Below are positions 7,057-14,240 of a DNA stretch of 20,319 nucleotides, piece by piece. The stretch comes from GCA-2688105 sp964499445. GTDB lineage: Bacteria > Chloroflexota > Dehalococcoidia > Dehalococcoidales > GCA-2688105. The position numbers were made by a program, and so were the translations under genes. Position 1 is the first letter of the stretch. Every line of letters starts with the position of its first letter. Below the pieces are notes generated by a model, which made no database searches, was not told where the DNA came from, and was given only the letters and a program-made list of their open reading frames with translations. The DNA lies in NCBI GenBank assembly GCA_964499445.1, contig CAZCLE010000019.1:1-20319 (forward strand). The letters are read 5' to 3'.

Positions 7057-8161
7057 ATGCAGGAGTTGAGGGATAAATTAGAGGATTTAACGGCTAGAGT
7101 CTCTATGTCGCTGGTGCATCTTTGACATCGTTACCAGGGAAAAGGAGATTGCCAGGTTGGAGGAGCAGTCAGCCCAGCCTGATTTTTGGTCAGACTCGGT
7201 TAAGGCACAGGGTATTATGCGCCGGTTGACTGAGCAGAAGAAAGTAGTACAGAATTGGCGGGAGATGGAGAAAAGGGTAGCTGAGCTGGCTGAAGTGGTC
7301 TCCCTGGCATTGGGGGAAGAGGACGCCTCGCTTAGGGAAGAGATTCAGTCCGAGATAGATAAAGTAGCTATTCGCCTTGATGAGCTGGAGCTGGGGGCGG
7401 CTTTTACCAGCGAGTATGATGCCAGGAATGTCATCCTGGCTATTCACGCTGGAGCCGGAGGCACCGAATCTCAGGATTGGGCGGAGATGCTGATGAGAAT
7501 GTACCTTCGCTGGGCTGATCGTGGCGGTTATAAGGCTGAGGTATTGGATACTTCCCCGGGTGAAGAGGCAGGGATAAAGAGTGCGGTCATCGGGGTTAAG
7601 GGTGATTATGCCTATGGCTATTTACAATCAGAACACGGTGTCCATCGTTTGGTTCGCCTCTCTCCTTTTGATGCTGACCATGCCCGGCATACATCTTTTG
7701 CCCTGGTTGAGGTTATGCCTGAAGCTGAGGCCGGGGTTGATACGAAGATAGAGCCTGGTGATTTGAAGGTTGATACCTTTAGGTCAAGCGGACCAGGAGG
7801 ACAGCATATGCAGAAGACAAGCAGTGCGGTTAGGTTGACTCATTTACCCACCGGGCTGGTGGTTACCTGCCAGAGTCAGCGTTCCCAGCATCAGAACAAG
7901 GAAACCGCCTTGAAAATACTTCAGGCTCGCCTGTTGGAGCTAGAGTTAGCCAAGCGGGCAGAAGAAAGAGCCAAGCTTAAGGGCAAGCGTATCGTCGCCG
8001 GCTGGGGTAACCAGATTAGAAGTTATGTCCTTCATCCCTATAAGATGGTAAAGGACCATCGCACTGATTACCAGACCAGCGAGCCTGATGCGGTATTAGA
8101 TGGGGAATTGGATGGTTTTATAACCGCCTACCTCCGTAGTATAGTAGGTGAAGCCGGATGA
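7057..8161 (+). CDS. prfB: peptide chain release factor 2 (programmed +1 frameshift)
   Basis: RF2 releases peptides at UAA and UGA. The first 22 codons (7057-7122, beginning MQELRDKLEDL) run into an in-frame TGA at 7123-7125. Shifting +1 after CTT continues as DIVTREKEIARLEEQ to the stop at 8159-8161, giving 367 residues, the normal RF2 length. The stop-codon-reading tripeptide is SPF (about residues 202-204; RF1 would have PxT), and the catalytic GGQ is at about 247-249 within SSGPGGQHMQKTSSAVRLTH. The ATG has GGGGAG 6 bp upstream. A reading starting only at TTG 7157 would lack the N-terminal helix. It is probably co-transcribed with nfi. Confidence 0.96.
7111..7126 (+). promoter_or_regulatory. 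RF2 autoregulatory +1 frameshift site
   Basis: The slippery core CTTTGAC (7120-7126) is the conserved RF2 recoding site. The ribosome pauses at UGA when RF2 is scarce and slips from CUU to UUU. In E. coli an AGGGGG element sits three bases before CUU. Here the same position reads CTGGTG, leaving only a weak internal Shine-Dalgarno-like GGTG. The site makes RF2 level control its own synthesis. Confidence 0.93.
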
Positions 8162-8162
8162 T

Positions 8163-8280
8163 AAAGAGATTGTTTATTAACCTCACCCCCTTTATCCCCC
8201 TCTCCTTGAAAGGAGAGGGGGAAGGAATTATTTTTGAAGGGGCGAAGCCCCTTCAATCTACCCCTAATAAATAGTCTAGG
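8163..8280. repeat. intergenic inverted-repeat block 2
   Basis: This block lies between prfB and the metallopeptidase gene. It begins with the arm CCTCACCCCCTTTATCCCCC (8181-8200). That runs into hairpin 8196-8221 (11-bp stem CCCCCTCTCCT, loop TGAA). A second hairpin, 8234-8256, has 10-bp stem TTGAAGGGGC and loop GAA (core GCGAAGC). A T run does not follow either hairpin. Confidence 0.85.
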
Positions 8281-8289
8281 TAAAGAAGG

Positions 8290-9465
8290 ATGATTAAGAA
8301 GGTTAGTATATTAGCCCTGGTTGTTTGCCTATTCTTGGCAATATTGAGTCCGAGCCTGGTCCAAGCCGAGGGTGGGCTAACTGTATTAGATAGCTCGGCT
8401 GAAGCAGAGTTTCCTCTCGGACTCAGTTTTAATCTATCAGCCCGGAGTGATGTAAATATAACTGATATTCGCCTGCATTATGCCGTTGACCGGGTGGGCT
8501 TCGCCCGGGTGACCAGCGAGGTTTATATTGAATTTGTGTCCAATACTACGGTTGATGCTAGCTGGGCTTTAGAAATGGTGAGAATAGGCGGATTACCCCC
8601 GGGGTCTAGTGTGGACTACTGGTGGACAGTGGAGGATGCTCAAGGTAACGAGATTAGAACGGCTCCGGTTCGGGTCAAGTTTGACGATAATCGCTATTCA
8701 TGGCAGAGTTTAACCGAGGGTAAGGTAACTATATACTGGTATGAAGGCGGTCAGTCCTTGGCTCAGGAGATAATGGCCGCGGCTCAGCAAGCCCTGATTC
8801 GGCTGGCTGAGGATACGGGCGCTTATCTGGAGAAGCCAGCCAAGCTGTATATCTACGCTGATGCCTGGGCTTTACGGGGGGCTATGATTTATCCCCAGGA
8901 ATGGACGGGAGGAGTAGCCTTTACCAGGTTTGGCATTATCGCTATTGGCATAGCTCCCGATAAGCTCTACTGGGGTAAGAGGGCAACTGCCCATGAGCTG
9001 GCGCATTTGGTTATCCATCAGATGACCCTTAGCCCTTATGGTGGCCTGCCTATCTGGCTTGATGAGGGTTTAGCCATGTATGCCGAGGGGGTGCTGGAAC
9101 CGGGATATGTCGCTTATCTCGATAGGGCAATAGCGGAAAACAGTCTTATCTCAGTGCGCAGCTTATCGTCTCCCTTTTCGGCTTATGCCGAGGAGGCTGT
9201 CCTTTCCTATGCTCAGAGTTACAGTTTGGTTGAATTTCTTATTAGCAATTATGGGCAGGGTAAGATGCTTGAGCTACTGAATACCTTCAAGTGGGGTAGC
9301 ACCTACGATGGAGCATTGGAGAAGGTTTATGGTTTTGATATGGACGGTCTGGATACCTTGTGGCGGGATTATGTTGCCGCGCCAGCCCCGCCGGTTGAGG
9401 AAGCCGGCTTGCAGCCAGCACTGATTGGTGCCTCGGGAAGTTGGGTATGGAGTCAGGACTGGTGA
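8290..9465 (+). CDS. secreted zinc metallopeptidase, peptidase-MA-like
   Basis: This 391-residue protein has a signal peptide (positive MIKK, hydrophobic stretch about residues 5-20, likely cleavage after LVQA near 26). It is predicted to be exported and not membrane-anchored. Residues about 30-130 look like a beta-sandwich/Ig-like region, and about 145-365 form the peptidase. The zinc motif HELAHLVIH (HExxH, H235/E236/H239) and the downstream WLDEG (E259) give a gluzincin-type site, as in the MA-like family of bacterial secreted peptidases. The substrate is unknown. The ATG has AAGAAGG directly ahead. Its end overlaps the radC start, so the two are likely one transcript; I see no functional link. 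Confidence 0.8.
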   Translation: MIKKVSILALVVCLFLAILSPSLVQAEGGLTVLDSSAEAEFPLGLSFNLSARSDVNITDIRLHYAVDRVGFARVTSEVYIEFVSNTTVDASWALEMVRIGGLPPGSSVDYWWTVEDAQGNEIRTAPVRVKFDDNRYSWQSLTEGKVTIYWYEGGQSLAQEIMAAAQQALIRLAEDTGAYLEKPAKLYIYADAWALRGAMIYPQEWTGGVAFTRFGIIAIGIAPDKLYWGKRATAHELAHLVIHQMTLSPYGGLPIWLDEGLAMYAEGVLEPGYVAYLDRAIAENSLISVRSLSSPFSAYAEEAVLSYAQSYSLVEFLISNYGQGKMLELLNTFKWGSTYDGALEKVYGFDMDGLDTLWRDYVAAPAPPVEEAGLQPALIGASGSWVWSQDW

Positions 9466-10151
9466 AGAAGTCGTTTACTATTCACGACTTGCCTATTTCC
9501 GAGCGACCTAGGGAGAGGCTGCAAAAATTCGGGGTAGAAGCCCTATCGGCGGCGGAGATTTTAGCCGTGATTCTGGGGCGTGGTGTCGCCGGCGAGTCGG
9601 TGACGGTGACTGTCCAGAGGCTGTTATCTCAGTTTGGCAATCTCAGGGGAATGGCTAGCGCCTCGGTGGAGGAGCTATCTCAGGTGAAAGGGATTGGACT
9701 GGCTAAGGCGGCTCAGATTAAGGCGGCTTTTGAACTAGCTAACCGGCTGGAGAGTTATTCCGAGGTGGGTAAGAAGCCATTAGTCAAGACCCCTGATGAC
9801 GTCGTCGGCTTGGTGAGGGGCAGGTTAAAGGGTAAGAAGAAGGAGCATTTTCTGGCGCTTTTATTGGATACCAGAGGTCGGCTAATAAAGGTCTCGGAGA
9901 TTTCGGTGGGTAGCCTGGATGGCAGCATTGTGCACCCCAGGGAGGTATTCAAAGAGGCGATATCAGCCAGTGCCGCCTCGGTAATCTTTGTCCATAATCA
10001 CCCCTCCGGCGACCCCACCCCCTCCGAAGATGACATAAAGCTAACCAAAAGGTTAGCCGAGGCTGGTGAGATTATGGGCATAGATGTCCTAGACCACATC
10101 ATCATCGGCGATAAAGAATACCTGAGTCTTAAAGGTAAAGATTTGTTTTGA
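9447..10151 (+). CDS. radC: RadC-like JAB/MPN-domain protein
   Basis: This 234-residue protein has the normal RadC/YicR length. The N-terminal part carries DLPISERPRERLQKFGVEAL and a helix-hairpin-helix (LSQVKGIGLAKAAQIKAAFE, about residues 75-94). The C-terminal JAMM/MPN+ motif is VHNHPSGDPTPSEDD, with histidines and aspartate as metal ligands. The historical link to DNA repair is doubtful, and the in vivo role of the family is unclear. Starts at ATG 9447 or GTG 9462 are both plausible; the latter overlaps the upstream TGA as GTGA and has GGAG 9 bp ahead. The protein would be 234 or 229 residues. Confidence 0.92.
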   Translation: MESGLVKKSFTIHDLPISERPRERLQKFGVEALSAAEILAVILGRGVAGESVTVTVQRLLSQFGNLRGMASASVEELSQVKGIGLAKAAQIKAAFELANRLESYSEVGKKPLVKTPDDVVGLVRGRLKGKKKEHFLALLLDTRGRLIKVSEISVGSLDGSIVHPREVFKEAISASAASVIFVHNHPSGDPTPSEDDIKLTKRLAEAGEIMGIDVLDHIIIGDKEYLSLKGKDLF

Positions 10152-10154
10152 GGT

Positions 10155-10245
10155 GGTTATCTACCCTATCCCCTTTATCCCCTTCCCCTTCAAAGGGGAA
10201 GGGGAGGGAATTTAGTAAAGAGGGGCTGTCGCCCCTCTTAGACAC
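10155..10245. repeat. intergenic inverted-repeat block 3
   Basis: The arm ACCCTATCCCCTTTATCCCC (10163-10182) leads into hairpin 10179-10204 (12-bp stem CCCCTTCCCCTT). A second hairpin, 10218-10239, has 9-bp stem AAGAGGGGC with loop TGTC, a variant of the GAA/TTC loop of the other copies. It lies between radC and the nuclease-like gene. Confidence 0.8.
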
Positions 10246-10282
10246 CCCAGATATGGGTTATGATTAGGGGGAAAGGAGAAAA

Positions 10283-10828
10283 ATGAGCGTATTTGAAGAC
10301 ATAGTAAGTCTTTTTCTACAGGGAAAAGGCTATTGGGTTAGGCAGTCTGTGAAAGTTAATATTTCAAAGGAAGATAAAAAGTATATTGGCACGTTTTCTA
10401 TGCCGAGACCAGAAATAGACCTTGTGGCACTAAGTGTGAGGGACAACGAATTGCTGTTGGTAGAGGCCAAGTCTTTTCTTGACTCCCCTGGAGTTCGCTT
10501 TTCTGGAGTTTCCGGCAAAGACCCTAAAGATGCGGAGCACTATAAGTTATTTACAAAAAAGAAGTTGAGAGAGGTTGTAACAAGACAGTTGAGGGAGGAG
10601 TACTTAAATCGAGGCTTGATCAAGCAAGATACCAAAATAAATTATGCACTAGCTGCTGGGCATATCTACTGGGGAGATGAGCCGAAGATAGTAGAGTATT
10701 TCTCAAGACAAGGATGGAAGCTATTCACGCCGAAGCAGATTAAGGAAGAAATAAGCCAGCTATCGCAGAAAGGCTGGGAAGATAATTTAGTTACTATGAC
10801 TGCCAAGTTAATACGGAGGGGAGAGTAG
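10283..10828 (+). CDS. PD-(D/E)XK nuclease-like protein, solitary
   Basis: I do not recognise a named family for this 181-residue protein. Residues about 40-63 show PEIDLVAL followed, after about 10 residues, by LLLVEAKSF. This is the D-x(n)-E-x-K core of restriction-endonuclease-like folds (D about 44, E and K about 60-62), with a helix around VFEDIVSLFLQGKGYWVRQ before it, as in Mrr/DUF-type enzymes. No methyltransferase or helicase partner is nearby, so a restriction role is not supported; a nucleic-acid or repair role is possible. The ATG has AAAGGAG 5 bp upstream. It is visibly richer in A and T than its neighbours and is flanked on both sides by repeat blocks, which hints at acquisition. 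Confidence 0.6.
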   Translation: MSVFEDIVSLFLQGKGYWVRQSVKVNISKEDKKYIGTFSMPRPEIDLVALSVRDNELLLVEAKSFLDSPGVRFSGVSGKDPKDAEHYKLFTKKKLREVVTRQLREEYLNRGLIKQDTKINYALAAGHIYWGDEPKIVEYFSRQGWKLFTPKQIKEEISQLSQKGWEDNLVTMTAKLIRRGE

Positions 10829-10975
10829 TTAGTGAAGGGGCGAAACTTCTATATAATCAATTCCCCTGCCCCTTGATAAGGGGAAGTTTGAAGGGGCGAA
10901 GCCCCTTCACAGACCACCCTCCCCCTCTCCTTGTTAAGGAGAGGGGGATTAAGGGGGTGAGGTTTAATAACGGGG
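10829..10975. repeat. intergenic inverted-repeat block 4
   Basis: A decayed half-copy comes first (GTGAAGGGGCGAAACTTC at about 10832), then a truncated hairpin 10869-10883 (CCCCTT/AAGGGG). Hairpin 10889-10909 follows (9-bp TGAAGGGGC, loop GAA). Next is hairpin 10921-10947 (12-bp stem CCCCCTCTCCTT, loop GTT). The block ends in AAGGGGGTGAGGTTT, the arm in opposite orientation to block 2. Confidence 0.82.
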
Positions 10976-11011
10976 TGAAGTGAGGAATATAGTATATTTT
11001 TGGACGGAATA

Positions 11012-12607
11012 ATGAAAAAAATCATATATACACTTCTTTCAGTAATATTATTGTGTAGCCTGCTTCTGGTTGGCTGTCAGCCGGCTCAGGAACCAGCGCC
11101 GACTCCTGTTGGTGAAGGCGGGGTTCTTAACCTGTATGGCATTGACCCGCACACGCTTGACCCGGCGGTTTCCGGTGAGATGACCTCCCACGGGTATATA
11201 GTGCAGCTATTTAGCGGGTTGGTTCACCTTGATGATGACCTGAAGCCAGCACCAGATATAGCCCAGTCATGGGAGGCTAGTAATGGTGGCAAGACCTACA
11301 CTTTTTATCTGTGGGATGATGTGATGTTCCATGATGGCAGGGAGGTTAAAGCTGGGGATTTTAAGTATTCCTGGGAGCGTGCTTGTGACCCGGACACCGG
11401 CTCTCTGACGGCAGCCACCTACCTGGGCGATATTGTCGGGGTGAAGGAGGTATTAGCTGGCGAAACCAAGGAGATTAGCGGGGTCAGGGTTATTGATGAT
11501 TACACCCTTGAGGTAACCATAGACGCGCCTAAATCCTACTTCTTATCTAAGCTGACCTATACTACCGCCCTTGTCGTGGATAGGGCCAATGTGGAGTCGG
11601 GAGGGGGGTGGTGGCATAGCCCCAATGGCACTGGTCCGTTTAAGCTTAAAGAGTGGGAGGAAAATGAATTGCTGGTCCTGGAAAGGAACGAGCTTTACTA
11701 TGGTGAGCTGGCTAAGGTAGATTTGGTTGCTTTTCAACTGTGGGGTGGTGTGCCGATGAATATGTATGAGACCGGCGAAATTGATGTTACCAGTATCTAC
11801 ATTCATTATATTGACAAGGTTACTGATAAAGCCGGTCCTTTCTACCGTGATTTGGTAACAGTCCCTGAGCTAAGTTTTCGCTATATCGGCTTTAATAGCA
11901 CTAAACCGCCGTTTGACGATGTCAATATTCGCCGTGCCTTCTCTCAGGCTGTTGATAAGGATAGACTGGTTTCTCTGGTATTTAGGGGTATGGTGCAGAG
12001 GGCGGACGGCGTCTTACCCCCGGGTATGCCTGGTTTCAATGAAGATTTGTCAGGGCTGGATTATGATGTAAACGGGGCCAGGGAGTTAATTGAGGACTCT
12101 GAGTATGGTGACGTAGCTAATCTGCCGCCAATTACCATTACTACCGCTGGTTGGGGAGGGCTAATATCACAGGAGCTGGAGGTTATCGTTTATGAGTGGC
12201 AGCAGAACCTCGGGGTAGAGGTAGAGGTAAGGCAACTGGAACCGCAGCGATTCCTTTATTACCTTAAGCAGGAGAAGGATGAGATGTTTTATATAGGTTG
12301 GGTGGCTGACTACCCCCATCCCCAGAACTTCCTGGAAGTCTTATTTCATAGTGATGCTGATAATAACTACGGCGAGTATAGCTACCCTGAGGTAGATGCG
12401 CTGCTGGAAAGGGCAGGCGTGGAGCCAGATTATGACCAGAGCCTGATGTTATATCGGCAGGCTGAGCAACTGCTGGTGGATGATGCTGCCTGTTTACCCT
12501 TGTATTTTAGCGAGAATTATATTCTGATTAAGCCATATGTTAAGGGTTATAACCTGAATCCCCAGGGCTATGCTATGTTAAATAGCGTTTCTATTGAACC
12601 TCGCTAG
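11012..12607 (+). CDS. peptide/oligopeptide ABC transporter substrate-binding lipoprotein
   Basis: This 531-residue protein is a solute-binding protein of the SBP_bac_5 (DppA/OppA) family. It has a lipoprotein signal: MKK, a hydrophobic stretch, and lipobox LLLVGC with C about residue 22, so it is tethered outside the membrane. A short P-rich linker follows (EPAPTP). The mature domain opens with the family pattern 'LYGIDPHTLDPAVSGE' and 'QLFSGLVHLDDDLKPAPDIA', then 'SWEASNGGKTYTFYLWDD'. The central RAFSQAVDKDRLV segment is also characteristic. No permease or ATPase lies in the window, so its partners must be elsewhere. ATG 11012 is preferred over TTG 11000 because it directly precedes the charged MKK of the signal peptide. 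Confidence 0.9.
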   Translation: MKKIIYTLLSVILLCSLLLVGCQPAQEPAPTPVGEGGVLNLYGIDPHTLDPAVSGEMTSHGYIVQLFSGLVHLDDDLKPAPDIAQSWEASNGGKTYTFYLWDDVMFHDGREVKAGDFKYSWERACDPDTGSLTAATYLGDIVGVKEVLAGETKEISGVRVIDDYTLEVTIDAPKSYFLSKLTYTTALVVDRANVESGGGWWHSPNGTGPFKLKEWEENELLVLERNELYYGELAKVDLVAFQLWGGVPMNMYETGEIDVTSIYIHYIDKVTDKAGPFYRDLVTVPELSFRYIGFNSTKPPFDDVNIRRAFSQAVDKDRLVSLVFRGMVQRADGVLPPGMPGFNEDLSGLDYDVNGARELIEDSEYGDVANLPPITITTAGWGGLISQELEVIVYEWQQNLGVEVEVRQLEPQRFLYYLKQEKDEMFYIGWVADYPHPQNFLEVLFHSDADNNYGEYSYPEVDALLERAGVEPDYDQSLMLYRQAEQLLVDDAACLPLYFSENYILIKPYVKGYNLNPQGYAMLNSVSIEPR

Positions 12608-12990
12608 AGGAGATTTTTTGTTGGCCTCACCCTCTTTAGATTTTTATTAGGTAACCCTATCCCCTTTATCCCCTTCCCCTTATCAAGGGGAAGGGGAATC
12701 GCCTATATAAGGGAGGCTTCGCCTCCCTTTGACCCTCCTTTTTAAGGAGAGGGGGAGAGATTTTAGAGAGGGGCAAAGCCCCTCTTCTACTTCTACCCCC
12801 TTCCCTCAATGAGGGGTTTTTAGCAAAGGGATTAAAAGGGGCGAAGCCCCTTTAAGAATTTCTCTTCCCTCTCCCTTTATGAAGGGGAGAGGGATAAAGG
12901 GTGAGGGGTTGTTAAACAATCTCTTATTAAGGGAAGGGGGTCAGGGGGATAGGTTTCTAAACAATCCATTAAAGGGGATGGGGTTACCAA
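12608..12990. repeat. intergenic inverted-repeat block 5 (largest cluster)
   Basis: This 390-bp gap holds no gene. Left arm CCTCACCCTC... runs from 12624 into ACCCTATCCCC at 12654. The hairpins are 12670-12696 (12-bp CCCCTTCCCCTT), 12709-12729 (9-bp AAGGGAGGC, loop TTC), 12735-12749 (CTCCTT, truncated), 12767-12785 (AGAGGGGC, loop AAA), 12835-12853 (AAAGGGGC, loop GAA) and an imperfect one at 12867-12893. At 12927-12986 there is an inverted arm ending GGGGTTACC. The copies differ in arm sequence and orientation, so several elements appear to have accumulated or inserted into one another. Spacings are irregular, so it is not a CRISPR array. Confidence 0.8.
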
Positions 12991-12997
12991 TAGTTAG

Positions 12998-13087
12998 TGG
13001 CGGAGGGGGTGGGATTCGAACCCACGGTCCCCTTACGGGAACAACGGTTTTCAAGACCGTCACCATAGGCCACTCGGACACCCCTCC
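12998..13087 (-). tRNA. tRNA-Ser (anticodon UGA)
   Basis: A complete class II tRNA runs on the minus strand from 13087 to 12998, including an encoded CCA (12998-13000). The 7-bp acceptor stem pairs GGAGGGG with CCCCTCC, with G as discriminator. The anticodon stem is CGGT..ACCG around the loop CTTGAAA, so the anticodon is TGA (13053-13051), reading UCA. The long variable arm (TTCCC/GGGGA) is the serine mark. The T arm is GTGGGTTCGAATCCCAC. It lies 1.4 kb from serS on the same strand. Confidence 0.97.
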
Positions 13088-13129
13088 ATAGCAGTGTTAG
13101 TATAGGGAATTAGGTTATTGGCGTCAAAC
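13069..13129 (-). repeat. tRNA-Ser promoter/5'-end repeat, copy 1 (functional)
   Basis: A 61-bp segment covers the first 19 nt of tRNA-Ser and 42 bp upstream, including -10 and -35. It aligns without gaps to 13615-13675, with 50 of 61 positions identical by hand count. Its first 19 bp (13070-13088) recur exactly at 14094-14112. Confidence 0.85.
13099..13127 (-). promoter_or_regulatory. promoter of tRNA-Ser
   Basis: On the minus strand, TTGACG (13127-13122), a 17-bp spacer, and TATACT (13104-13099). The tRNA 5' end is 11 bp beyond the -10. The promoter lies wholly within the 61-bp segment that is duplicated at 13615-13675. Confidence 0.75.
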
Positions 13130-13263
13130 GATACTCACCGGAAGTTAGGTTAAGGGTGAAGTGAACCTTGAATATAGTAGCAGATTTGGGGATGTGGGTG
13201 GCAGTTAGCGGGGGCGAATAGAATCTGAGAACACTATGGCAATAGTAATGCTTTTTTAATGCC

Positions 13264-13500
13264 TTAGACTACGAATGCCTCTAGCTCATCTTCATGTAAG
13301 ACGACTTCTTTGTAGTCAGTCTCGAGCTGGACAGTGTAAATGTAGAAAACTCCGCCCTGACTTCTAGATAACCAGTAATAATTAGCAATCTCTCCAACTC
13401 TACCGGCAAATGGTTTTAAGTCCGAGTCTCTCAGGGACGAATGCTGGTCTTTAGCTGGTGTTATTACTACTTTTTGCCCTATCTCGTATTTAGGAGCCAT
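13264..13500 (-). CDS. small hypothetical protein, SH3-like barrel candidate
   Basis: This is a 78-residue protein that I do not recognise by name. It opens MAPKYEIGQKVVITPAKDQH, continues with DLKPFAGRVGEI and ends with KEVVLHEDELEAFVV. The 'G-(D/Q)-KV.I.P ... G..G.I..YYW ... Y.V......VLHEDELE' layout resembles small beta-barrel (SH3-like) proteins whose role is unknown. ATG 13500 has AAGG about 8 bp upstream. The reading frame stays open upstream to 13677, but that part crosses the duplicated tRNA-Ser sequence and is not protein-like. The nearest upstream promoter is the duplicated tRNA promoter at 13645-13673, about 140 nt ahead. Confidence 0.7.
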   Translation of the reverse strand: MAPKYEIGQKVVITPAKDQHSSLRDSDLKPFAGRVGEIANYYWLSRSQGGVFYIYTVQLETDYKEVVLHEDELEAFVV

Positions 13501-13614
13501 TGTCTCATCCTTACCCCGTCTCTTGCGCATACGTGCATAATAATTATTGTTTTTGCGATTGTCAATATCTAAGTTAGCGTTTAAGCCTGGGCAAGGGCTA
13601 TGAAGTTGCAGCGG

Positions 13615-13675
13615 GCTACTCGGACGCGCCTCCAAAGCAGCTTTAGTACAGAGAATTAGGCTACAGGCGTCAAAC
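13615..13675 (-). pseudogene. decayed copy 2 of tRNA-Ser promoter and 5' end
   Basis: This is the same 61-bp segment as 13069-13129, with 11 substitutions and no gaps. It retains the first 19 nt of the tRNA (acceptor 5' strand now GGAGGCG) and the promoter. The rest of the tRNA (anticodon arm onward) is not recognisable at 13520-13614, so it cannot make a tRNA. The copy is in the same orientation as the real gene, giving a direct repeat about 0.55 kb apart around the small gene 13264-13500. Confidence 0.8.
13645..13673 (-). promoter_or_regulatory. tRNA-derived promoter upstream of the small gene
   Basis: TTGACG (13673-13668) is intact and the spacer is still 17 bp. The -10 has changed from TATACT to TGTACT (13650-13645). 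It points at the gene starting at 13500, with a leader of about 140 nt, and may be that gene's promoter. Confidence 0.45.
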
Positions 13676-13764
13676 ATTCTTTTGATAGGTCTGCAGTAAC
13701 TGCACAGAGGTTCGTCTTATTAGGGTAGTTAATAGCTGTTATATAGTGCTGTATCTAAAGCTTT

Positions 13765-13944
13765 CTAAGATTTCCCTTTAATTCCCCAATATTTTTTAAG
13801 TATACCGCAACCTATCCAGCAAGCAATAGCAATAATAACCCCTACAGTGACAGGATATACGTCTAGCATCGCCCCTACTAAAAGAACAATGAGCCCTATT
13901 AAACCTAGAAGACCGATATAAGCTCTTTTTGCATTTTCTGACAT
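13765..13944 (-). CDS. small membrane protein, unknown function
   Basis: This 59-residue protein has two predicted membrane segments, roughly AYIGLLGLIGLIVLLVGAML (residues 8-27) and VTVGVIIAIACWIGCGIL (about 32-49), and a basic tail KKYWGIKGKS. I do not recognise a family. ATG 13944 is chosen because AAGGAG lies 9 bp upstream. The in-frame TTG at 13953 directly abuts that site and cannot use it. An extended -10 promoter (TGCTATAAT) lies about 50 bp ahead. Confidence 0.7.
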   Translation of the reverse strand: MSENAKRAYIGLLGLIGLIVLLVGAMLDVYPVTVGVIIAIACWIGCGILKKYWGIKGKS

Positions 13945-13994
13945 GAGAATCAACTCCTTTCATTCACCAATTTAGTTAAAATATATAATTGGCT

Positions 13995-14003
13995 ATTATA
14001 GCA
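13995..14003 (-). promoter_or_regulatory. extended -10 promoter of the small membrane protein gene
   Basis: On the minus strand, TGC immediately precedes a perfect TATAAT (14003-13995), an extended -10 element. A TTGACT at 14014-14009 lies only 8 bp upstream, too close to be its -35. Transcription would start about 45 bp before the ATG. Confidence 0.5.
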
Positions 14004-14093
14004 TACCAAGTCAAGTACTGGGCTAAAGCAGGGTTAAGAGTACGTTAAACTTAACAAGAGGGTGGTGCGTAAACAATGAGACGGACAGTTAGA

Positions 14094-14112
14094 CCACTCG
14101 GACACCCCTCCA
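14094..14112 (-). repeat. tRNA-Ser 5'-end fragment, copy 3
   Basis: A 19-bp exact match to 13070-13088, that is the first 18 nt of tRNA-Ser plus one upstream base, in the same orientation. The similarity stops abruptly on both sides, and there is no promoter-like sequence beyond it, unlike copy 2. Confidence 0.75.
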
Positions 14113-14240
14113 GACTTCAAGATAACGCAGAAGCCGGGGAAATTTCTATGGTATGTGGCTCATATTAAAGCTGGTCCGATTGATAACCTTAGATTGGGAA
14201 ATCGGAACTAAATTAAGGAAAGGCTAGCCGTTATTTAGTA

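Noticed and set aside
12608..12990. CRISPR array
   Set aside because: The hairpins vary in length and orientation, and no unit of constant repeat and spacer length is present. No cas genes are nearby.
12879..13091. 70-residue forward reading frame over repeats and tRNA-Ser
   Set aside because: It translates repeat block 5 and the antisense of a functional tRNA.
13501..13677. Extension of the small gene 13264-13500 back to 13677
   Set aside because: It translates the decayed tRNA-Ser copy and its promoter. The extra residues are not protein-like, and ATG 13500 has a ribosome binding site.
13088..14112. Integrated mobile island bounded by tRNA att sites
   Set aside because: There is no integrase or transposase, and the repeats match the tRNA 5' end rather than the usual 3' half. 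Duplication and decay explains the promoter-containing copy better.
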